Assembly: GCA_030837785.1 (NCBI GenBank)
Contig: JAUQYA010000112.1
Span: 59,980-123,979 of the forward strand
DNA from: Albidovulum sp.
GTDB taxonomy: Bacteria > Pseudomonadota > Alphaproteobacteria > Rhodobacterales > Rhodobacteraceae
DNA length: 64,000 nt
Reading direction: 5' to 3'
Numbering within the stretch: position 1 is the stretch's first letter; each line of letters opens with the position of its first letter. A model generated the notes under the pieces. It had not been told where the DNA came from. It saw only the letters and a list, made by a program, of their open reading frames with translations, and ran no database searches. Shown here piece after piece: positions 27,946 to 38,464 of this stretch. A program made the translations under genes and the position numbers.

Positions 27946-29799
27946 ATGTCGAACCCCTTGCGCAGCAGGAAGCGCGGCAGCACCGTCATCTGGGCCCTCA
28001 TGGCCCTCCTGATCCTCGGCCTCGGCGGCTTCGGCGCGCGCAATTTCGGCGGCTCGGTGCGGTCGGTCGGCACGGTGGGCGAGCGCGAGATCGACCTGCG
28101 CGACTATGCCCGCACCCTTCAGCGCGAGATCCAGGCGGCCTCGGCCCAGATCGGCCAGCCGGTGAATTTCGAGCAGGCGCAGACGCTCGGCATCGACCGC
28201 GCGGTTCAGGCGCAGGTCATCGCCACCGCCGCGCTCGACAACGAGGCGGCGCAGATCGGGCTTTCGGTGGGCGACGCCGAGGTGCGCCGCAAGCTCTCCG
28301 GGATCGCCGCCTTCACCGGCCCCGATGGCGCTTTCGACCGCGACGCCTACCGCCTTGCGCTGAAGCAGGAGGGCTTCGGCGAGTCGGAATTCGAGGGCAA
28401 GCTGCGCGAGGAGACGGCGCGGACGCTCCTTCAGGGCGCGGTTCTGGGCGCCACCGCCGCGCCCGAGGCGCTGGTGGGCAAGCTCGCCGCCTGGGCCACC
28501 GAAACCCGTGATTTCACCGTGGCCGAACTGATCGCCTCCGACCTGCCCGACCCCGTGGGCACGCCCGACGAGGCCACGCTGAAATCCTACTACGAGGCCC
28601 ATCCCGACGCCTTCACCCGGCCCGAGACGCGCCACATCACCTATGTCTGGCTGTCGCCCGAGATGATGGCCGGCCGCGTCCAGCTTGACGAGGAGGCGCT
28701 GAAGAAGACCTATCAGGACCGCATCGGCGACTTCGTGACGCCCGAGCGGCGGCTGGTCGAGCGGCTGGTCTACCCGACCGAGGCCGAGGCCCAGGCCGCG
28801 AAGGCGCGGCTCGACACGGGCGAGGCGACGTTCGAGGAACTGGCCCGCGAACGCGGGCTTGCGCTTGCCGACATCGACCTCGGCGAAATGTCGCAAGAGG
28901 CGCTCGGCGCCGCGGGCGAGGCGGTCTTCGCGCTCGACGGCCCCGGCGTCGTCGGCCCCCTGCCCTCCGACCTCGGGCCGGCGCTTTACTCGATGAACGG
29001 GATTCTCGCCGCGCAGGAGACGACCTTAGAGGAGGCGCGCGACGACCTCGCCGCCGAGGCCGCGGCGGACCAGGCGCGCCGCCTGATCGCCGAGGAGAGC
29101 AACGGGATCGAAGACCTCCTGGCCTCGGGTGCGACGCTCGAGGATGTCGCGAAGGAAAAGGGGATGGAGCTTGCCACCATCGACTTCTCCACCGAAACCG
29201 AGGACGACATCGCCGCCTACACCGCCTTCCGCGATGCCGCCAAGGCCGCCAAGTCCGAGGACTTCCCGACGCTCGCCCAGCTCGACGACGGCGGCGTCTT
29301 CGCGCTTCGGCTCGACGGGATCGATCCGCCGGCGCTGCGGCCGCTCGACGAGGTGAGGGACGACGCGATCGCCGGCTGGCAGCGCGAGGAGACGCACCGC
29401 AAGCTCGTGGCGCTGGGGGGCGAGATCAAGGCGCAGGTCGAGGCGGGCACGGAGTTGGCCGCCACCGGTCTCGTGGCCACGCGGTTCGGGGACTTTGCCC
29501 GTGGCGGCCACATCGCCGACACCCCGCCCGAGGTCGCGGCCGAGGCGTTCAGGCTGCCCGAGGGCGGCGCGGCGGTGGTGGACACGCCCGACCGCGTCCA
29601 TGTCGTTTCCGTCACCGCGATCCATGCCGCCGACCCGGCCGGCGACGAGGTGGTGAAGATGCGCGAGGCGATCGAGGCCCAGCTTGGCCAGTCGCTGGCG
29701 CAGGACATGTTCCAGCTCTACGCCCAGGCGCTGGAGAACCGGGCGGGCATCCGGCTCGACCCCGCGGCGATCAACGCCGTCCATGCGCAGATGAACTGA
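27946..29799 (+). CDS. PpiD/SurA-like peptidyl-prolyl isomerase, membrane-anchored
   Basis: 617-residue periplasmic folding factor held by one N-terminal membrane segment (VIWALMALLILGLGGFGARNFGG, about 15-37). It has a SurA_N-type chaperone domain (about 40-190), then a parvulin-like region starting near RPETRHITYVWLSPE, then a long helical C-terminal part. The parvulin domain is poorly conserved by eye, so chaperone activity may dominate over isomerase activity. It lies 9 bp upstream of trpE, as often seen in Rhodobacterales. Confidence 0.85.
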   Translation: MSNPLRSRKRGSTVIWALMALLILGLGGFGARNFGGSVRSVGTVGEREIDLRDYARTLQREIQAASAQIGQPVNFEQAQTLGIDRAVQAQVIATAALDNEAAQIGLSVGDAEVRRKLSGIAAFTGPDGAFDRDAYRLALKQEGFGESEFEGKLREETARTLLQGAVLGATAAPEALVGKLAAWATETRDFTVAELIASDLPDPVGTPDEATLKSYYEAHPDAFTRPETRHITYVWLSPEMMAGRVQLDEEALKKTYQDRIGDFVTPERRLVERLVYPTEAEAQAAKARLDTGEATFEELARERGLALADIDLGEMSQEALGAAGEAVFALDGPGVVGPLPSDLGPALYSMNGILAAQETTLEEARDDLAAEAAADQARRLIAEESNGIEDLLASGATLEDVAKEKGMELATIDFSTETEDDIAAYTAFRDAAKAAKSEDFPTLAQLDDGGVFALRLDGIDPPALRPLDEVRDDAIAGWQREETHRKLVALGGEIKAQVEAGTELAATGLVATRFGDFARGGHIADTPPEVAAEAFRLPEGGAAVVDTPDRVHVVSVTAIHAADPAGDEVVKMREAIEAQLGQSLAQDMFQLYAQALENRAGIRLDPAAINAVHAQMN

Positions 29800-29808
29800 G
29801 GCAGGCCC

Positions 29809-31320
29809 GTGGCGATGACCCCTTCCTTCGAGGATTTCGAGAAAGGCTGGGCCGCGGGCAGGAACCAGCTCGTCCATACCCGACTTGCCGCCGACCTCGA
29901 CACCCCCGTCTCGCTGATGCTGAAGCTCGCCGAGGCGCAGCCGATGAGCTTCATGCTGGAATCGGTCACCGGCGGCGAGGTGCGCGGGCGCTATTCGGTG
30001 GTGGGGCTGAAACCGGACGTGATCTGGGAGTGCCGGGGCGAACGGAGCCGGATCAACCGGCGGGCGCGGTTCGACGCCGATGCGTTCGAGCCGCTGGAGG
30101 GCCACCCGCTCGCCACGCTGCGCGCGCTGATCGCGGAAAGCCGGATCGAGATGCCCGAGGGGATTCCGGCGATCGCCGCGGGGCTCTTCGGCTATCTCGG
30201 CTACGACATGATCCGGCTGGTGGAGCATCTGCCAAACGTGAAGCCTGACCCGATCGGGGTGCCGGACGCGGTGCTGATGCGGCCGACGGTGGTGGCGGTG
30301 CTCGACGGCGTGAAGGGCGAGGTGACGGTCTGTTCGCCCGGCTGGGCGGCCTCCGGCCTGTCCGCGCGCGCGGCCTATGCCCAGGCGGCCGAGCGGGTGA
30401 TGGACGCGGTGCGCGATCTGGAACGCCATCCGGCAGGCGAGACGAGGAGCCTCGGCGACGCCGCCGCGGTCGGCCCGCTCAGGTCGAACTTCACCCCCGA
30501 GGCCTACAGGGCGGCCGTCGCGAAGGCCAAGGACTACATCCGCGCCGGCGACATCTTCCAGGTCGTGCCCTCGCAACGCTGGACGGCTGATTTCGCGCTG
30601 CCGCCCTTCGCGCTCTACCGCTCGCTGCGGCGCACCAACCCCTCGCCGTTCCTCACCTTCTTCAACTTCGGCGGCTTCCACATCGTCGGCGCGTCGCCCG
30701 AGATCCTCGTCCGCCTCAGGGGCGGCGAGGTGACGGTCCGCCCGATCGCCGGCACCCGCCCGCGCGGCCGCACCCCCGAAGAGGACAGGGCGCTGGAGGC
30801 TGACCTTCTGGCCGATGGCAAGGAACTGGCCGAGCACCTGATGCTTCTCGACCTCGGCCGCAACGACGTCGGCCGGGTGGCGAAGGTCGGCACCGTGCAT
30901 CCGACCGAGAAGTTCATCATCGAACGCTATTCCCACGTCATGCACATCGTCTCGAACGTGGTGGGCGAGATCCGCGAGGATCAGGACGCGCTTTCGGCGC
31001 TGCTGGCGGGGCTCCCCGCCGGCACCGTCTCGGGCGCGCCCAAGGTCCGGGCGATGGAGATCATCGACGAGCTGGAGCCGGAAAAGCGCGGCATCTACGG
31101 CGGCGGCGTCGGCTATTTCGCGGCCAATGGCGAGATGGACATGTGCATCGCGCTGAGGACCGCCGTGGTGAAGGATGGCAAGCTCTACATCCAGGCCGGC
31201 GGTGGCGTCGTCTACGACAGCGACCCGGAGGCCGAATTCCAGGAAACCGTCAACAAGTCGAAGGCACTGAAGGCCGCGGCGGAAGAGGCGGGCCTCTTCG
31301 TCCGCCGCGGCAACGGCTGA
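29809..31320 (+). CDS. trpE: Anthranilate synthase component I
   Basis: Converts chorismate to anthranilate with ammonia from TrpG; 503 residues. The N-terminal domain has the tryptophan-binding LLES-like motif (FMLESVTGGE). The chorismate-binding domain has AGDIFQVVPSQR, RPIAGTRPRG, LLDLGRNDVGRV, LPAGTVSGAPKVRAMEII and YIQAGGGVVYDSDPE. The GTG at 29809 gives MAMTPSF, close to the MALTP start of relatives; an ATG six bases later is the alternative. The gene is separated from trpGD by an inverted gene. No leader peptide was recognised. Confidence 0.96.
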   Translation: MAMTPSFEDFEKGWAAGRNQLVHTRLAADLDTPVSLMLKLAEAQPMSFMLESVTGGEVRGRYSVVGLKPDVIWECRGERSRINRRARFDADAFEPLEGHPLATLRALIAESRIEMPEGIPAIAAGLFGYLGYDMIRLVEHLPNVKPDPIGVPDAVLMRPTVVAVLDGVKGEVTVCSPGWAASGLSARAAYAQAAERVMDAVRDLERHPAGETRSLGDAAAVGPLRSNFTPEAYRAAVAKAKDYIRAGDIFQVVPSQRWTADFALPPFALYRSLRRTNPSPFLTFFNFGGFHIVGASPEILVRLRGGEVTVRPIAGTRPRGRTPEEDRALEADLLADGKELAEHLMLLDLGRNDVGRVAKVGTVHPTEKFIIERYSHVMHIVSNVVGEIREDQDALSALLAGLPAGTVSGAPKVRAMEIIDELEPEKRGIYGGGVGYFAANGEMDMCIALRTAVVKDGKLYIQAGGGVVYDSDPEAEFQETVNKSKALKAAAEEAGLFVRRGNG

Positions 31321-31363
31321 GGCGCCCGCGCCGGTTCCCGGGCCCCCTCACGTGCCGGGCCCG

Positions 31364-33433
31364 TCACTTCCCGAGCATCACCGCCGAGACCGGGCCGACC
31401 ACCGCGCCCTTGGCGCCACCGGCGATCCACTCCTGAAGCGCCGCCACGGTTTCGGGCGCAGTGGTGCCGAGAACGATGACAGCGCCCGACCGCGCCGCCT
31501 CGAACGCCGCGCGGTCGAGAGAGCGGATGATCGCCGCCGGGGTCTCTCCCTCGGCATCGAGATCGCGGAACACCGCGGCATGGGGCAGCCCTTCGCCCTC
31601 GGCCGCCTGCCCGGCGGGGTTGAGCCCGCCGGTGAAGGTCACCAGGCCGCGGCCCTCGGTCGCCAGGAGCGAGACCAGATGCTGCGCGGTCCGCCGGTCG
31701 GTCTGGAAGGCGGAATCGGGCCTGCCCACCACCGCCACCGCCTCGGGCAGGGCGCCGGCCATGCCCTGATAGCTCACTTCCAGATCGCTCGGCGTCGCGG
31801 CTTCGGGCAGATCGGGGGCGAGGATGGCGATTTCGTCGCCGCCCAGCCGGTAAACCGTTGCCCGCGCCCCCGCCTCGCCCAGGGCGGGGTCGATCGCGAC
31901 CGTGACCGGCCGGCCGAGCGCCGCGACCGCATCGGGGGCGAGGCCGCCCTTCGCCTCGCCGATGTCGACGAGGACGACGGCGACGAGGGGCTTCTGGTCG
32001 GGGTTGTCGAAGGCGGCGGCATAGCGCTTCAGCGCGGTGTCGGCCAGGGGCCCGGCCGGCGCTTCGGCCAGGGGCTCGCCCAGGGGCCTGTTCGGCGCCG
32101 GCTCCACCGCCGGCACCCGGCCGGGGGCGGGAATGAACTCCGGTTCCGGCGCCGGTGCAGGCGCGGGCATGGCGTCGGCCGCTTCGGCGCCGGGTTCGAG
32201 CGCGGACTCGCCGCCGGCTTCGGGTGCGGCTTCGGTCCCGGCTTCCGGCGCCCCGCCCTCGATGCGCGGCAGGCGGTTGATCGTGACCCCGGGGATCGGC
32301 TGGCCGAACCCCGGCCGGATCGTGCCGCCGAAGCCGGGCTGCACGGTCTGGCCGAATCCGGTCTTCGGCGCATCCGGCGCGCTGCCGATGATGATCGGGC
32401 CACCGTCCCCGGCCGGCGCGTCCTCTCCGGGCTCCCCGGGCTCCCCGGGCTCCTCGGGCGGCGCGGGCGCGTCATCGGCAAATGCGGGCAGATCGGCGGG
32501 TGGCGCGGCGGGTTCGGCGACCTCTGCCGGTTCGGGCACCGGTTCGGGCGCCGGTTCGGGCGCCGGTTCGGCTGCCGGCACGGCCTCGGGTTCTGCGGGG
32601 GCGGCAGCGGGTGCCGAATCGGCTGCGGAGCCGTCGGCGGAGGGCGGCATCGGCACCTCGGGCGTCGCCTCCGCCGCAAGCGGCGGCGCGGCAGCCGCGC
32701 CGGGCGGCGGCACCGGGAGGGCGGCCTCGGCCGCGGGGGCAGCAGCGATGGAAGCGGGCGCCACGGGTTCGGGTGCCTCGGGCACCGCGGGCGCGGGGGC
32801 CGTCTCGGGCAGCCCGACGGGGGTCGCGTCGGACATCGCCGGAGCGGTCTCGACGGTTGGCGCGGCAACCTGCGGCAGCGCGGCCGTGGCGGGCTCGGCT
32901 TCCGGTGCGGGGACGACCGGGTCGGTCTCGGGCTTCGGACGGCTGAACTCCGACCCCGGTGGAACCTCGACGACCGGGGTCTCGGGGGTGGAGGTCCCCA
33001 AGGCGGACGTCTCGGGGGTGGGCGTCTCGGGGGTCGGCGTCTCGGGAATGAGCGTCTCGGGGGTGGGCGCTTGTGCGTTTGCGGTCTCGGTCGCGGGCGC
33101 AGCCTCTGGCGTCGCCGGTTCGGGCGCCGCGGCGGTCGCGGGCCCCGGCTGCGGGGCGGCCGCCGGGACCGGCTCGGCGGCGGGTTCGGGCGCAGGCTGC
33201 GGGGCCGACCCGGCCGCGGGTTCGGGCGCCGGTTCGGGCGCCGGTTCGGGCGTGGACGCGGGGGCGGGTTCGGGCGTGGGCAGCGTGGCGACATCCGCCG
33301 CGGCGGTGTCGGTGTCGGCCGCCGTCCCGCCGGGGCTGCCCGCGCCAACCGGCACCATCAGCGACACGCCGCCAAGCCCCAGGGCCGCCACGGCAGCACC
33401 CACCAACAAACCGAAAAGATAGCCTCTGCCCAC
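31364..33433 (-). CDS. Divergent polysaccharide deacetylase (YibQ-like) with long disordered linker
   Basis: 689-residue protein. A membrane segment at about 4-26 (YLFGLLVGAAVAALGLGGVSL) is followed by roughly 400 residues rich in Pro, Ala and Glu with tandem ETPTP, PEPAPEPA and GEPGEPGE repeats. The last 230 residues are a divergent polysaccharide deacetylase domain (VAVVLVDIGEAKGGLAPDA...GRPVTVAIDP...LGTTAPETVAAL). The linker could span the periplasm or cell wall. The start is a GTG with GGAGG six bases upstream. It lies antisense between trpE and trpG. The catalytic metal residues of true deacetylases are not obvious, so activity is uncertain. Confidence 0.8.
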   Translation of the reverse strand: MGRGYLFGLLVGAAVAALGLGGVSLMVPVGAGSPGGTAADTDTAAADVATLPTPEPAPASTPEPAPEPAPEPAAGSAPQPAPEPAAEPVPAAAPQPGPATAAAPEPATPEAAPATETANAQAPTPETLIPETPTPETPTPETSALGTSTPETPVVEVPPGSEFSRPKPETDPVVPAPEAEPATAALPQVAAPTVETAPAMSDATPVGLPETAPAPAVPEAPEPVAPASIAAAPAAEAALPVPPPGAAAAPPLAAEATPEVPMPPSADGSAADSAPAAAPAEPEAVPAAEPAPEPAPEPVPEPAEVAEPAAPPADLPAFADDAPAPPEEPGEPGEPGEDAPAGDGGPIIIGSAPDAPKTGFGQTVQPGFGGTIRPGFGQPIPGVTINRLPRIEGGAPEAGTEAAPEAGGESALEPGAEAADAMPAPAPAPEPEFIPAPGRVPAVEPAPNRPLGEPLAEAPAGPLADTALKRYAAAFDNPDQKPLVAVVLVDIGEAKGGLAPDAVAALGRPVTVAIDPALGEAGARATVYRLGGDEIAILAPDLPEAATPSDLEVSYQGMAGALPEAVAVVGRPDSAFQTDRRTAQHLVSLLATEGRGLVTFTGGLNPAGQAAEGEGLPHAAVFRDLDAEGETPAAIIRSLDRAAFEAARSGAVIVLGTTAPETVAALQEWIAGGAKGAVVGPVSAVMLGK

Positions 33434-33562
33434 GTCCGCCTCCGAGGTCTTGCCTCTTTTGCCGCTTCTTGCCTTGACCCGGCCGCGCGGCTCTGCCCAT
33501 GTATAGCCCGACACGCGGGCGCGTTCACCCCCAGATTGCGATCCCCGGCGTGAAGGGGAACC

Positions 33563-34156
33563 ATGCTGCTTCTGATCGACAACTACGACAGCTTCACCTA
33601 CAACCTCGTCCACTACCTGGGCGAGCTTGGCGCCGAGGTGGTGGTCCACCGCAACGACGCCCTGAACGTGCAGGAGGCGATGGCGCTGAAGCCCGCGGCC
33701 ATCGTGCTGTCGCCCGGGCCCTGCGATCCGGCGCAGGCCGGCATCTGCCTGGCGCTCACGGCCGCCGCGGCCGAGACGAAAACGCCGCTTCTCGGCGTCT
33801 GCCTTGGCCACCAGGCGATCGGCGAGGCGTTCGGCGGCAGGGTCGTGCGGGCGCGCGAGATCGTGCATGGCAAGATGGGCACAATCCACCATTCCGGCAA
33901 GGGCGTGTTCAGCGGCCTCCCCTCTCCCTTCCAGGCGACGCGCTACCATTCGCTGGTGGTGGACGGCGACAGCCTGCCCGACTGCCTGGAGATCACCGCC
34001 TGGACCGAGGACGGCACGATCATGGGGCTGAGACACCGCCAGTTGCCGATCGAGGGGGTGCAGTTCCACCCCGAATCGATCGCCTCCGAACACGGCCACC
34101 AGTTGCTGAAGAACTTCCTCGAGGCGGCCGGCGTGCCCCTCGCGGTGCCGGCATGA
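33563..34156 (+). CDS. trpG: Anthranilate synthase component II (glutamine amidotransferase)
   Basis: Class I glutamine amidotransferase (197 residues) that supplies ammonia to TrpE, and perhaps to p-aminobenzoate synthase. The start [22 protein letters not shown], oxyanion strand SPGPCDP, nucleophile in [15 protein letters not shown] and catalytic His-Glu in QFHPESI are all intact. Its stop overlaps the trpD start by four bases (ATGA). A 129-bp divergent spacer with the deacetylase gene holds its promoter. Confidence 0.96.
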   Translation: MLLLIDNYDSFTYNLVHYLGELGAEVVVHRNDALNVQEAMALKPAAIVLSPGPCDPAQAGICLALTAAAAETKTPLLGVCLGHQAIGEAFGGRVVRAREIVHGKMGTIHHSGKGVFSGLPSPFQATRYHSLVVDGDSLPDCLEITAWTEDGTIMGLRHRQLPIEGVQFHPESIASEHGHQLLKNFLEAAGVPLAVPA

Positions 34157-35169
34157 GCGAGGATCTGCGCCCGCTGATCGGCCTTGCGGCCGACCGCCCG
34201 CTGACCCGGGCCGAGGCCGAGCGCGCCTTCGAGGCGCTGTTCGAGGGCGCCGCGACGCCCTCGCAGATGGGCGGGTTCCTGATGGCGCTCAGGACCCGCG
34301 GCGAGACCGTCGAGGAGATGGCCGCCGCCGCGCGCGTCATGGTGTCGAAGTGCAACGCCGTGCGCGCGCCGGAAGGGGCGATGGACATCGTCGGCACCGG
34401 CGGCGACGGCAAGGGCACGCTCAACATCTCGACCGCGACGGCCTTCGTCGTCGCCGGCGCGGGCGTGCCCGTCGCCAAGCACGGCAACCGCAACCTCAGC
34501 TCGAAATCGGGCGCGGCGGATGCCCTGACGCAGCTTGGCATCAACGTGATGATCGGTGCGGAAACGGTTGAAAAGGTTCTGGAAAGCTGCGGCATCGCCT
34601 TCATGATGGCGCCGATGCACCATCCCGCGATCCGCCACGTCATGCCGACGCGGGCCGAGCTTGGCACCCGCACGGTCTTCAACCTGCTCGGGCCGCTGAC
34701 CAACCCCGCGGGGGTGAAATACCAGCTCACCGGCGCCTTTTCCCGCGCCTGGATCCGGCCGATGGCCGAGACGCTCGCAGCGCTCGGCTCGCACTCGGCC
34801 TGGCTCGTCCACGGCGCGGACGGGACCGACGAGATGTCGATCGCCGGGCCGACCTGGGTCGCCGCGCTGGAGAACGGCGCGGTGCGAGAATTCGAGGTGC
34901 ATCCCGAGGAGGCCGACCTGCCCGCCCATCCGTTCGAGGCGATCCTCGGCGGCACCCCGGAGGAGAACGCCGCCGCCCTGCGCGCGCTTCTCGACGGGGC
35001 GCCGGGCGCCTACCGCGACGCGGTGCTGCTGAACGCCGCCGCGGCGCTGGTCGTCGCCGGACGGACCCGCGGCCTGAAGGAAGGCGTGGCGATGGCGCGG
35101 GAAAGCATCGACAGCGGGGCGGCGAAGGCGAAGGTCGCGGCGCTGGTGCGGGCAACGCAGGACGCATGA
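34153..35169 (+). CDS. trpD: Anthranilate phosphoribosyltransferase
   Basis: Joins anthranilate to PRPP, the second step of tryptophan synthesis; 338 residues. Marker motifs: [22 protein letters not shown] (PRPP loop), [48 protein letters not shown] anthranilate pocket, and VHGADGTDE. It overlaps trpG at its start and ung at its stop (four bases), so trpG-trpD-ung are translated together. Confidence 0.97.
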   Translation: MSEDLRPLIGLAADRPLTRAEAERAFEALFEGAATPSQMGGFLMALRTRGETVEEMAAAARVMVSKCNAVRAPEGAMDIVGTGGDGKGTLNISTATAFVVAGAGVPVAKHGNRNLSSKSGAADALTQLGINVMIGAETVEKVLESCGIAFMMAPMHHPAIRHVMPTRAELGTRTVFNLLGPLTNPAGVKYQLTGAFSRAWIRPMAETLAALGSHSAWLVHGADGTDEMSIAGPTWVAALENGAVREFEVHPEEADLPAHPFEAILGGTPEENAAALRALLDGAPGAYRDAVLLNAAAALVVAGRTRGLKEGVAMARESIDSGAAKAKVAALVRATQDA

Positions 35170-35810
35170 TCCCCGAAGCCTGGGCGCATCTGCCCTTCTT
35201 TACCCGGGACTGGCCGCGGATCGAGGCCGCGCTGGCCGCCGAAGCGGCGCCGGTCTTCCCGCCGCGCGAGCGGATCTTCGCCGCGCTCGACGCCTGCGCG
35301 CCCGGGGAGGTGCGGGTGGTGATCCTCGGCCAGGACCCCTACCACACGCCGGGCAAGGCCGACGGGCTGGCCTTTTCCATCGCCCCAGGCTTTGCCGGAC
35401 GGCTTGGAAGCCTTGGAAACATCTTCAAGGAGTTGCTGGACGACCTTAAGGTGAAGCGGGGGCGGACGGAGCTTTCCGGCTGGGCGCGGCAGGGGGTGCT
35501 GCTGCTCAACACCGCGCTCAGCGTCCCCGAGGGCCGGCCGGGGGCGCATGCGCGGCTCGGCTGGGACCGGCTGGTGGCCGAGATCCTGGGCGAGATCGAC
35601 CGCACCGGCCCCCGCGCCTTCCTGCTCTGGGGCGGGCCGGCGCAGGCGCTGGCGGCGCGACATCTCGCGCGGGCCGACCACCTCCGGATCGAGACCACCC
35701 ATCCCTCGCCGCTCTCGGCCGCACGCGGCTTTCTCGGCTCCCGCCCGTTCAGCCGGGTGAACGGCTGGCTGGTCGCACGGGGCGAGCGGCCGATCGACTG
35801 GGGCGGATAG
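35166..35810 (+). CDS. ung: Uracil-DNA glycosylase, family 1
   Basis: Removes uracil from DNA to start base-excision repair; 214 residues. The catalytic water-activating motif [17 protein letters not shown] and the C-terminal DNA-intercalating loop [18 protein letters not shown] are intact. Its start overlaps the trpD stop (ATGA), so it is embedded in the tryptophan operon between trpD and trpC, with no biochemical link. A dispersed intergenic repeat follows. No LexA site was seen in front of it. Confidence 0.96.
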   Translation: MIPEAWAHLPFFTRDWPRIEAALAAEAAPVFPPRERIFAALDACAPGEVRVVILGQDPYHTPGKADGLAFSIAPGFAGRLGSLGNIFKELLDDLKVKRGRTELSGWARQGVLLLNTALSVPEGRPGAHARLGWDRLVAEILGEIDRTGPRAFLLWGGPAQALAARHLARADHLRIETTHPSPLSAARGFLGSRPFSRVNGWLVARGERPIDWGG

Positions 35811-35820
35811 GCCGGAAGCG

Positions 35821-35880
35821 GGGCGTCCCGCCCCCCGCACCCCCCCCGGGGGTATTTGGACAACGAAGAAACAGGGGCTT
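35821..35880 (+). repeat. Intergenic repeat element, copy 2
   Basis: Between ung and trpC. The core GGGGGTATTTGGACAACGAA (35849-35868) is the reverse-direction form of the motif near 1110, 49778 and 60818. A GC hairpin, GGGGCGTCCCGCCCC, precedes it. Relative to the upstream gene this copy is inverted compared with the others. Confidence 0.6.
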
Positions 35881-35913
35881 TCCGCCCCCTTCTTCCGGCG
35901 GTAAGACACCCGC

Positions 35914-36711
35914 ATGGACATTCTGGAAAAGATCAAGGCCTACAAGCTGGAGGAGATCGCCGCGGCGAAGGCGGCGCGGCCGCTCTCCACGGTCGAGGCG
36001 GCGGCCCGCACCTCCACCGCCCCGCGCGGCTTCGCCGCCGCGCTGCGCGAGGCCTCGGCCAGGGGCTACGGGCTCATCGCCGAGATCAAGAAGGCCTCGC
36101 CCTCGAAGGGGTTGATCCGCGCCGATTTCGACCCGGCGGCGTTGGCCCGCGCCTATGCGGCGGGGGGCGCCACCTGCCTTTCGGTGCTGACCGACGGACC
36201 CTCGTTCCAGGGCGCACCGGAGTATCTGGCGGCGGCGCGGGCGGCGGTGGCGCTGCCGGTGCTGAGGAAGGACTTCCTTTACGACCCCTACCAGGTCGCC
36301 GAGGCGCGGGCCTGGGGCGCGGACTGCATCCTGATCATCCTGGCCTCGGTTTCCGACGCGCAGGCGCGGGAGCTGGAGGATGCGGCGGCGGGCTGGGGGA
36401 TGGACGTGCTTCTCGAGGTGCATGACGCGGCGGAACTGGACCGGGCGCTGGCGCTGAAATCACCGCTCGTCGGCATGAACAACCGCAATCTCAAGACTTT
36501 CGAGGTGTCTCTTGAGGTAACGCGGCGGCTGATGCCGCAACTGGCCCCGGACCGGATCGCCGTCTGCGAGAGCGGGCTTTCCACCCCGGCCGACCTTGCC
36601 GGCATGGCGCGGTGCGGGGCGCGCTGCTTCCTCGTCGGCGAAAGCCTGATGCGGCAGGAAGACGTGGCGGCGGCGACGCGCGCGCTCATCGCCGACCCGG
36701 TGGAGGTCTGA
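35914..36711 (+). CDS. trpC: Indole-3-glycerol phosphate synthase
   Basis: (Beta-alpha)8-barrel enzyme (265 residues) closing the indole ring in tryptophan synthesis. Visible: [19 protein letters not shown], the catalytic [40 protein letters not shown] and [11 protein letters not shown]. It is a stand-alone TrpC, not fused to TrpF. Its stop is two bases before moaC, so cofactor genes share its transcript. Confidence 0.97.
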   Translation: MDILEKIKAYKLEEIAAAKAARPLSTVEAAARTSTAPRGFAAALREASARGYGLIAEIKKASPSKGLIRADFDPAALARAYAAGGATCLSVLTDGPSFQGAPEYLAAARAAVALPVLRKDFLYDPYQVAEARAWGADCILIILASVSDAQARELEDAAAGWGMDVLLEVHDAAELDRALALKSPLVGMNNRNLKTFEVSLEVTRRLMPQLAPDRIAVCESGLSTPADLAGMARCGARCFLVGESLMRQEDVAAATRALIADPVEV

Positions 36712-36713
36712 CG

Positions 36714-37187
36714 ATGCCGCTGACCCATTTCGACGCCGAGGGCCATGCCCACATGGTCGACGTCTCCGACAAGGCGGTCACCGACCGGGTGGCGGTGGCC
36801 GAGGCGCGGGTAGTGATGCGCCCCGCGACGCTGGCGCTGGTGACCGAGGGCCGCGCGAAGAAGGGCGACGTGCTCGGCGTGGCGCGGCTCGCGGGGATCA
36901 TGGCGGCGAAGCGCACGGCCGATCTGATCCCGCTCTGCCATCCGCTGCCGATCACCCGCGTGGCGGTGGAGCTTGCCCCCGACGAGGGCCTGCCCGGCGT
37001 GCGGATCGAGGCCACCGTCAGGACCACCGGCCGGACCGGGGTGGAGATGGAGGCGCTGACCGCCGCCTCGGTCGCGGCGCTGACCGTCTACGACATGCTG
37101 AAGGCCGCCGAGAAATCCATGCACATCGAGGGCTTGCGCGTCGTCCTGAAGGACGGCGGGAAATCCGGCCGCTACGAGGCGGAATGA
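36714..37187 (+). CDS. moaC: Cyclic pyranopterin monophosphate synthase
   Basis: Molybdopterin synthesis enzyme (157 residues) acting after MoaA on the GTP-derived intermediate. The signatures [13 protein letters not shown] and [13 protein letters not shown], and the C-terminal KSGR segment, are intact. It follows trpC by two bases and precedes moeA by 16, giving a small molybdenum-cofactor pair in the trp transcript. It would supply cofactor for enzymes such as SoeA. Confidence 0.97.
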   Translation: MPLTHFDAEGHAHMVDVSDKAVTDRVAVAEARVVMRPATLALVTEGRAKKGDVLGVARLAGIMAAKRTADLIPLCHPLPITRVAVELAPDEGLPGVRIEATVRTTGRTGVEMEALTAASVAALTVYDMLKAAEKSMHIEGLRVVLKDGGKSGRYEAE

Positions 37188-37203
37188 TCAGGGAGGCGGG
37201 CAC

Positions 37204-38388
37204 ATGATCTCGGTCGACGAGGCGCTGGAACGGCTTTTCGCGCTTTGCCAGGCGCCGGCGGAGGAGCGCGTGGGCCTGCGCCATGCCGCGGGGCGGATCT
37301 TGGCCGGCGATGTGGTGGCGGGGCGCGACCAGCCGCCCTTCGCGGCCTCGGCGATGGATGGCTATGCGATCCGCGAGGCCGACCACATCAGCGGAGCACG
37401 CCTGAAGGTCATCGGGGAATCGGCTGCGGGAAAAGGATTTTCCGGCGTTCTTTCCACAGGCGGGGCGGTCCGGATCTTCACCGGCGCGCCGGTGCCGGAG
37501 GGCGCCGAACGGGTCGTCCTGCAAGAGGACGTGACGCGCGAGGCGGATCATATCCTGCTGTCCGGGCGGCTTGAGGAGGGACGCAACATTCGTGCCGCCG
37601 GCCAGGATTTCCGCGCCGGCGACCGGATCGCGGCGCCGCGGCGGCTGAGGCCGGCGGACCTTGCACTGATCGCCGCGATGAACGTGCCGGAGGTTGCCGT
37701 CGCCCGCCGCCCGGTGGTCGCGTTCATCCCGACCGGCGACGAACTGGTGATGCCGGGAGAGGTGCCGGGGCCGGACCAGATTATCGCCTCGAACAGCTAT
37801 GCGCTGGCCGCGATGGCCGAGGCCGAGGGTGCCGAGGCGCGGATGCTGCCGATCGCCCAGGACGACGCCGGATCGCTGCGCTTCGTGCTGGAACTGGCGG
37901 CGGATGCCGACCTGATCGTGACTATCGGCGGGGCCTCGGTGGGCGATCACGACCTGATCGCACCGGTGACCGAGGCGATGGGGCTGGAGCGGTCGTTCTA
38001 CAAGATCGCGATCCGGCCGGGCAAGCCGCTGATGGCCGGGAAACTGGGTCGCGCGACGCTGTTGGGATTGCCTGGAAATCCCGTGTCGTCAATTGTTTGC
38101 GGGCATGTCTTCATGCTGCCGATGCTGCGGGCGATGCAGGGGCTTCCGGCCGCCGCCGCGCCGCGGCTTCGGGCCCGGCTCAGCCAGCCGGTGGAGGCGA
38201 ACGGCCCGCGGGCGCATTACATGCGGGCGCGTCTCGGCGGGGATGCCGAGGGCGCCACGATCGCGCCCTTCGACCGGCAGGACAGCGCGCTGCTGTCGGT
38301 CCTGTCGGAGGCGGATGCGCTTCTCGTCCGTCCGGTGAACGACCCCGCGCGGCGGCCGGGCGAGGAGGTCGATTACCTTCCGCTCTGA
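37204..38388 (+). CDS. moeA: Molybdopterin molybdenumtransferase
   Basis: Inserts molybdate into adenylated molybdopterin; 394 residues with the four-domain MoeA layout. Recognised blocks: [44 protein letters not shown], the MPT-binding [13 protein letters not shown], and [12 protein letters not shown]...GLPGNPVSS. The last residues (EEVDYLPL) match the family end. lexA follows after 134 bp that hold the LexA operator. Confidence 0.96.
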   Translation: MISVDEALERLFALCQAPAEERVGLRHAAGRILAGDVVAGRDQPPFAASAMDGYAIREADHISGARLKVIGESAAGKGFSGVLSTGGAVRIFTGAPVPEGAERVVLQEDVTREADHILLSGRLEEGRNIRAAGQDFRAGDRIAAPRRLRPADLALIAAMNVPEVAVARRPVVAFIPTGDELVMPGEVPGPDQIIASNSYALAAMAEAEGAEARMLPIAQDDAGSLRFVLELAADADLIVTIGGASVGDHDLIAPVTEAMGLERSFYKIAIRPGKPLMAGKLGRATLLGLPGNPVSSIVCGHVFMLPMLRAMQGLPAAAAPRLRARLSQPVEANGPRAHYMRARLGGDAEGATIAPFDRQDSALLSVLSEADALLVRPVNDPARRPGEEVDYLPL

Positions 38389-38464
38389 CCTGCCCGATCC
38401 GGCAGGGCCCGCGCCCGGCGGCCGCGCCCAGACCCTCGCGCCCGGAAATATTGACACAAAAGGG

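Noticed and set aside
31364..33433. CRISPR-like or other array from the regular repeats
   Set aside because: Repeats are in-frame codon repeats for Pro/Glu/Ala/Thr with no unique spacers of constant size.
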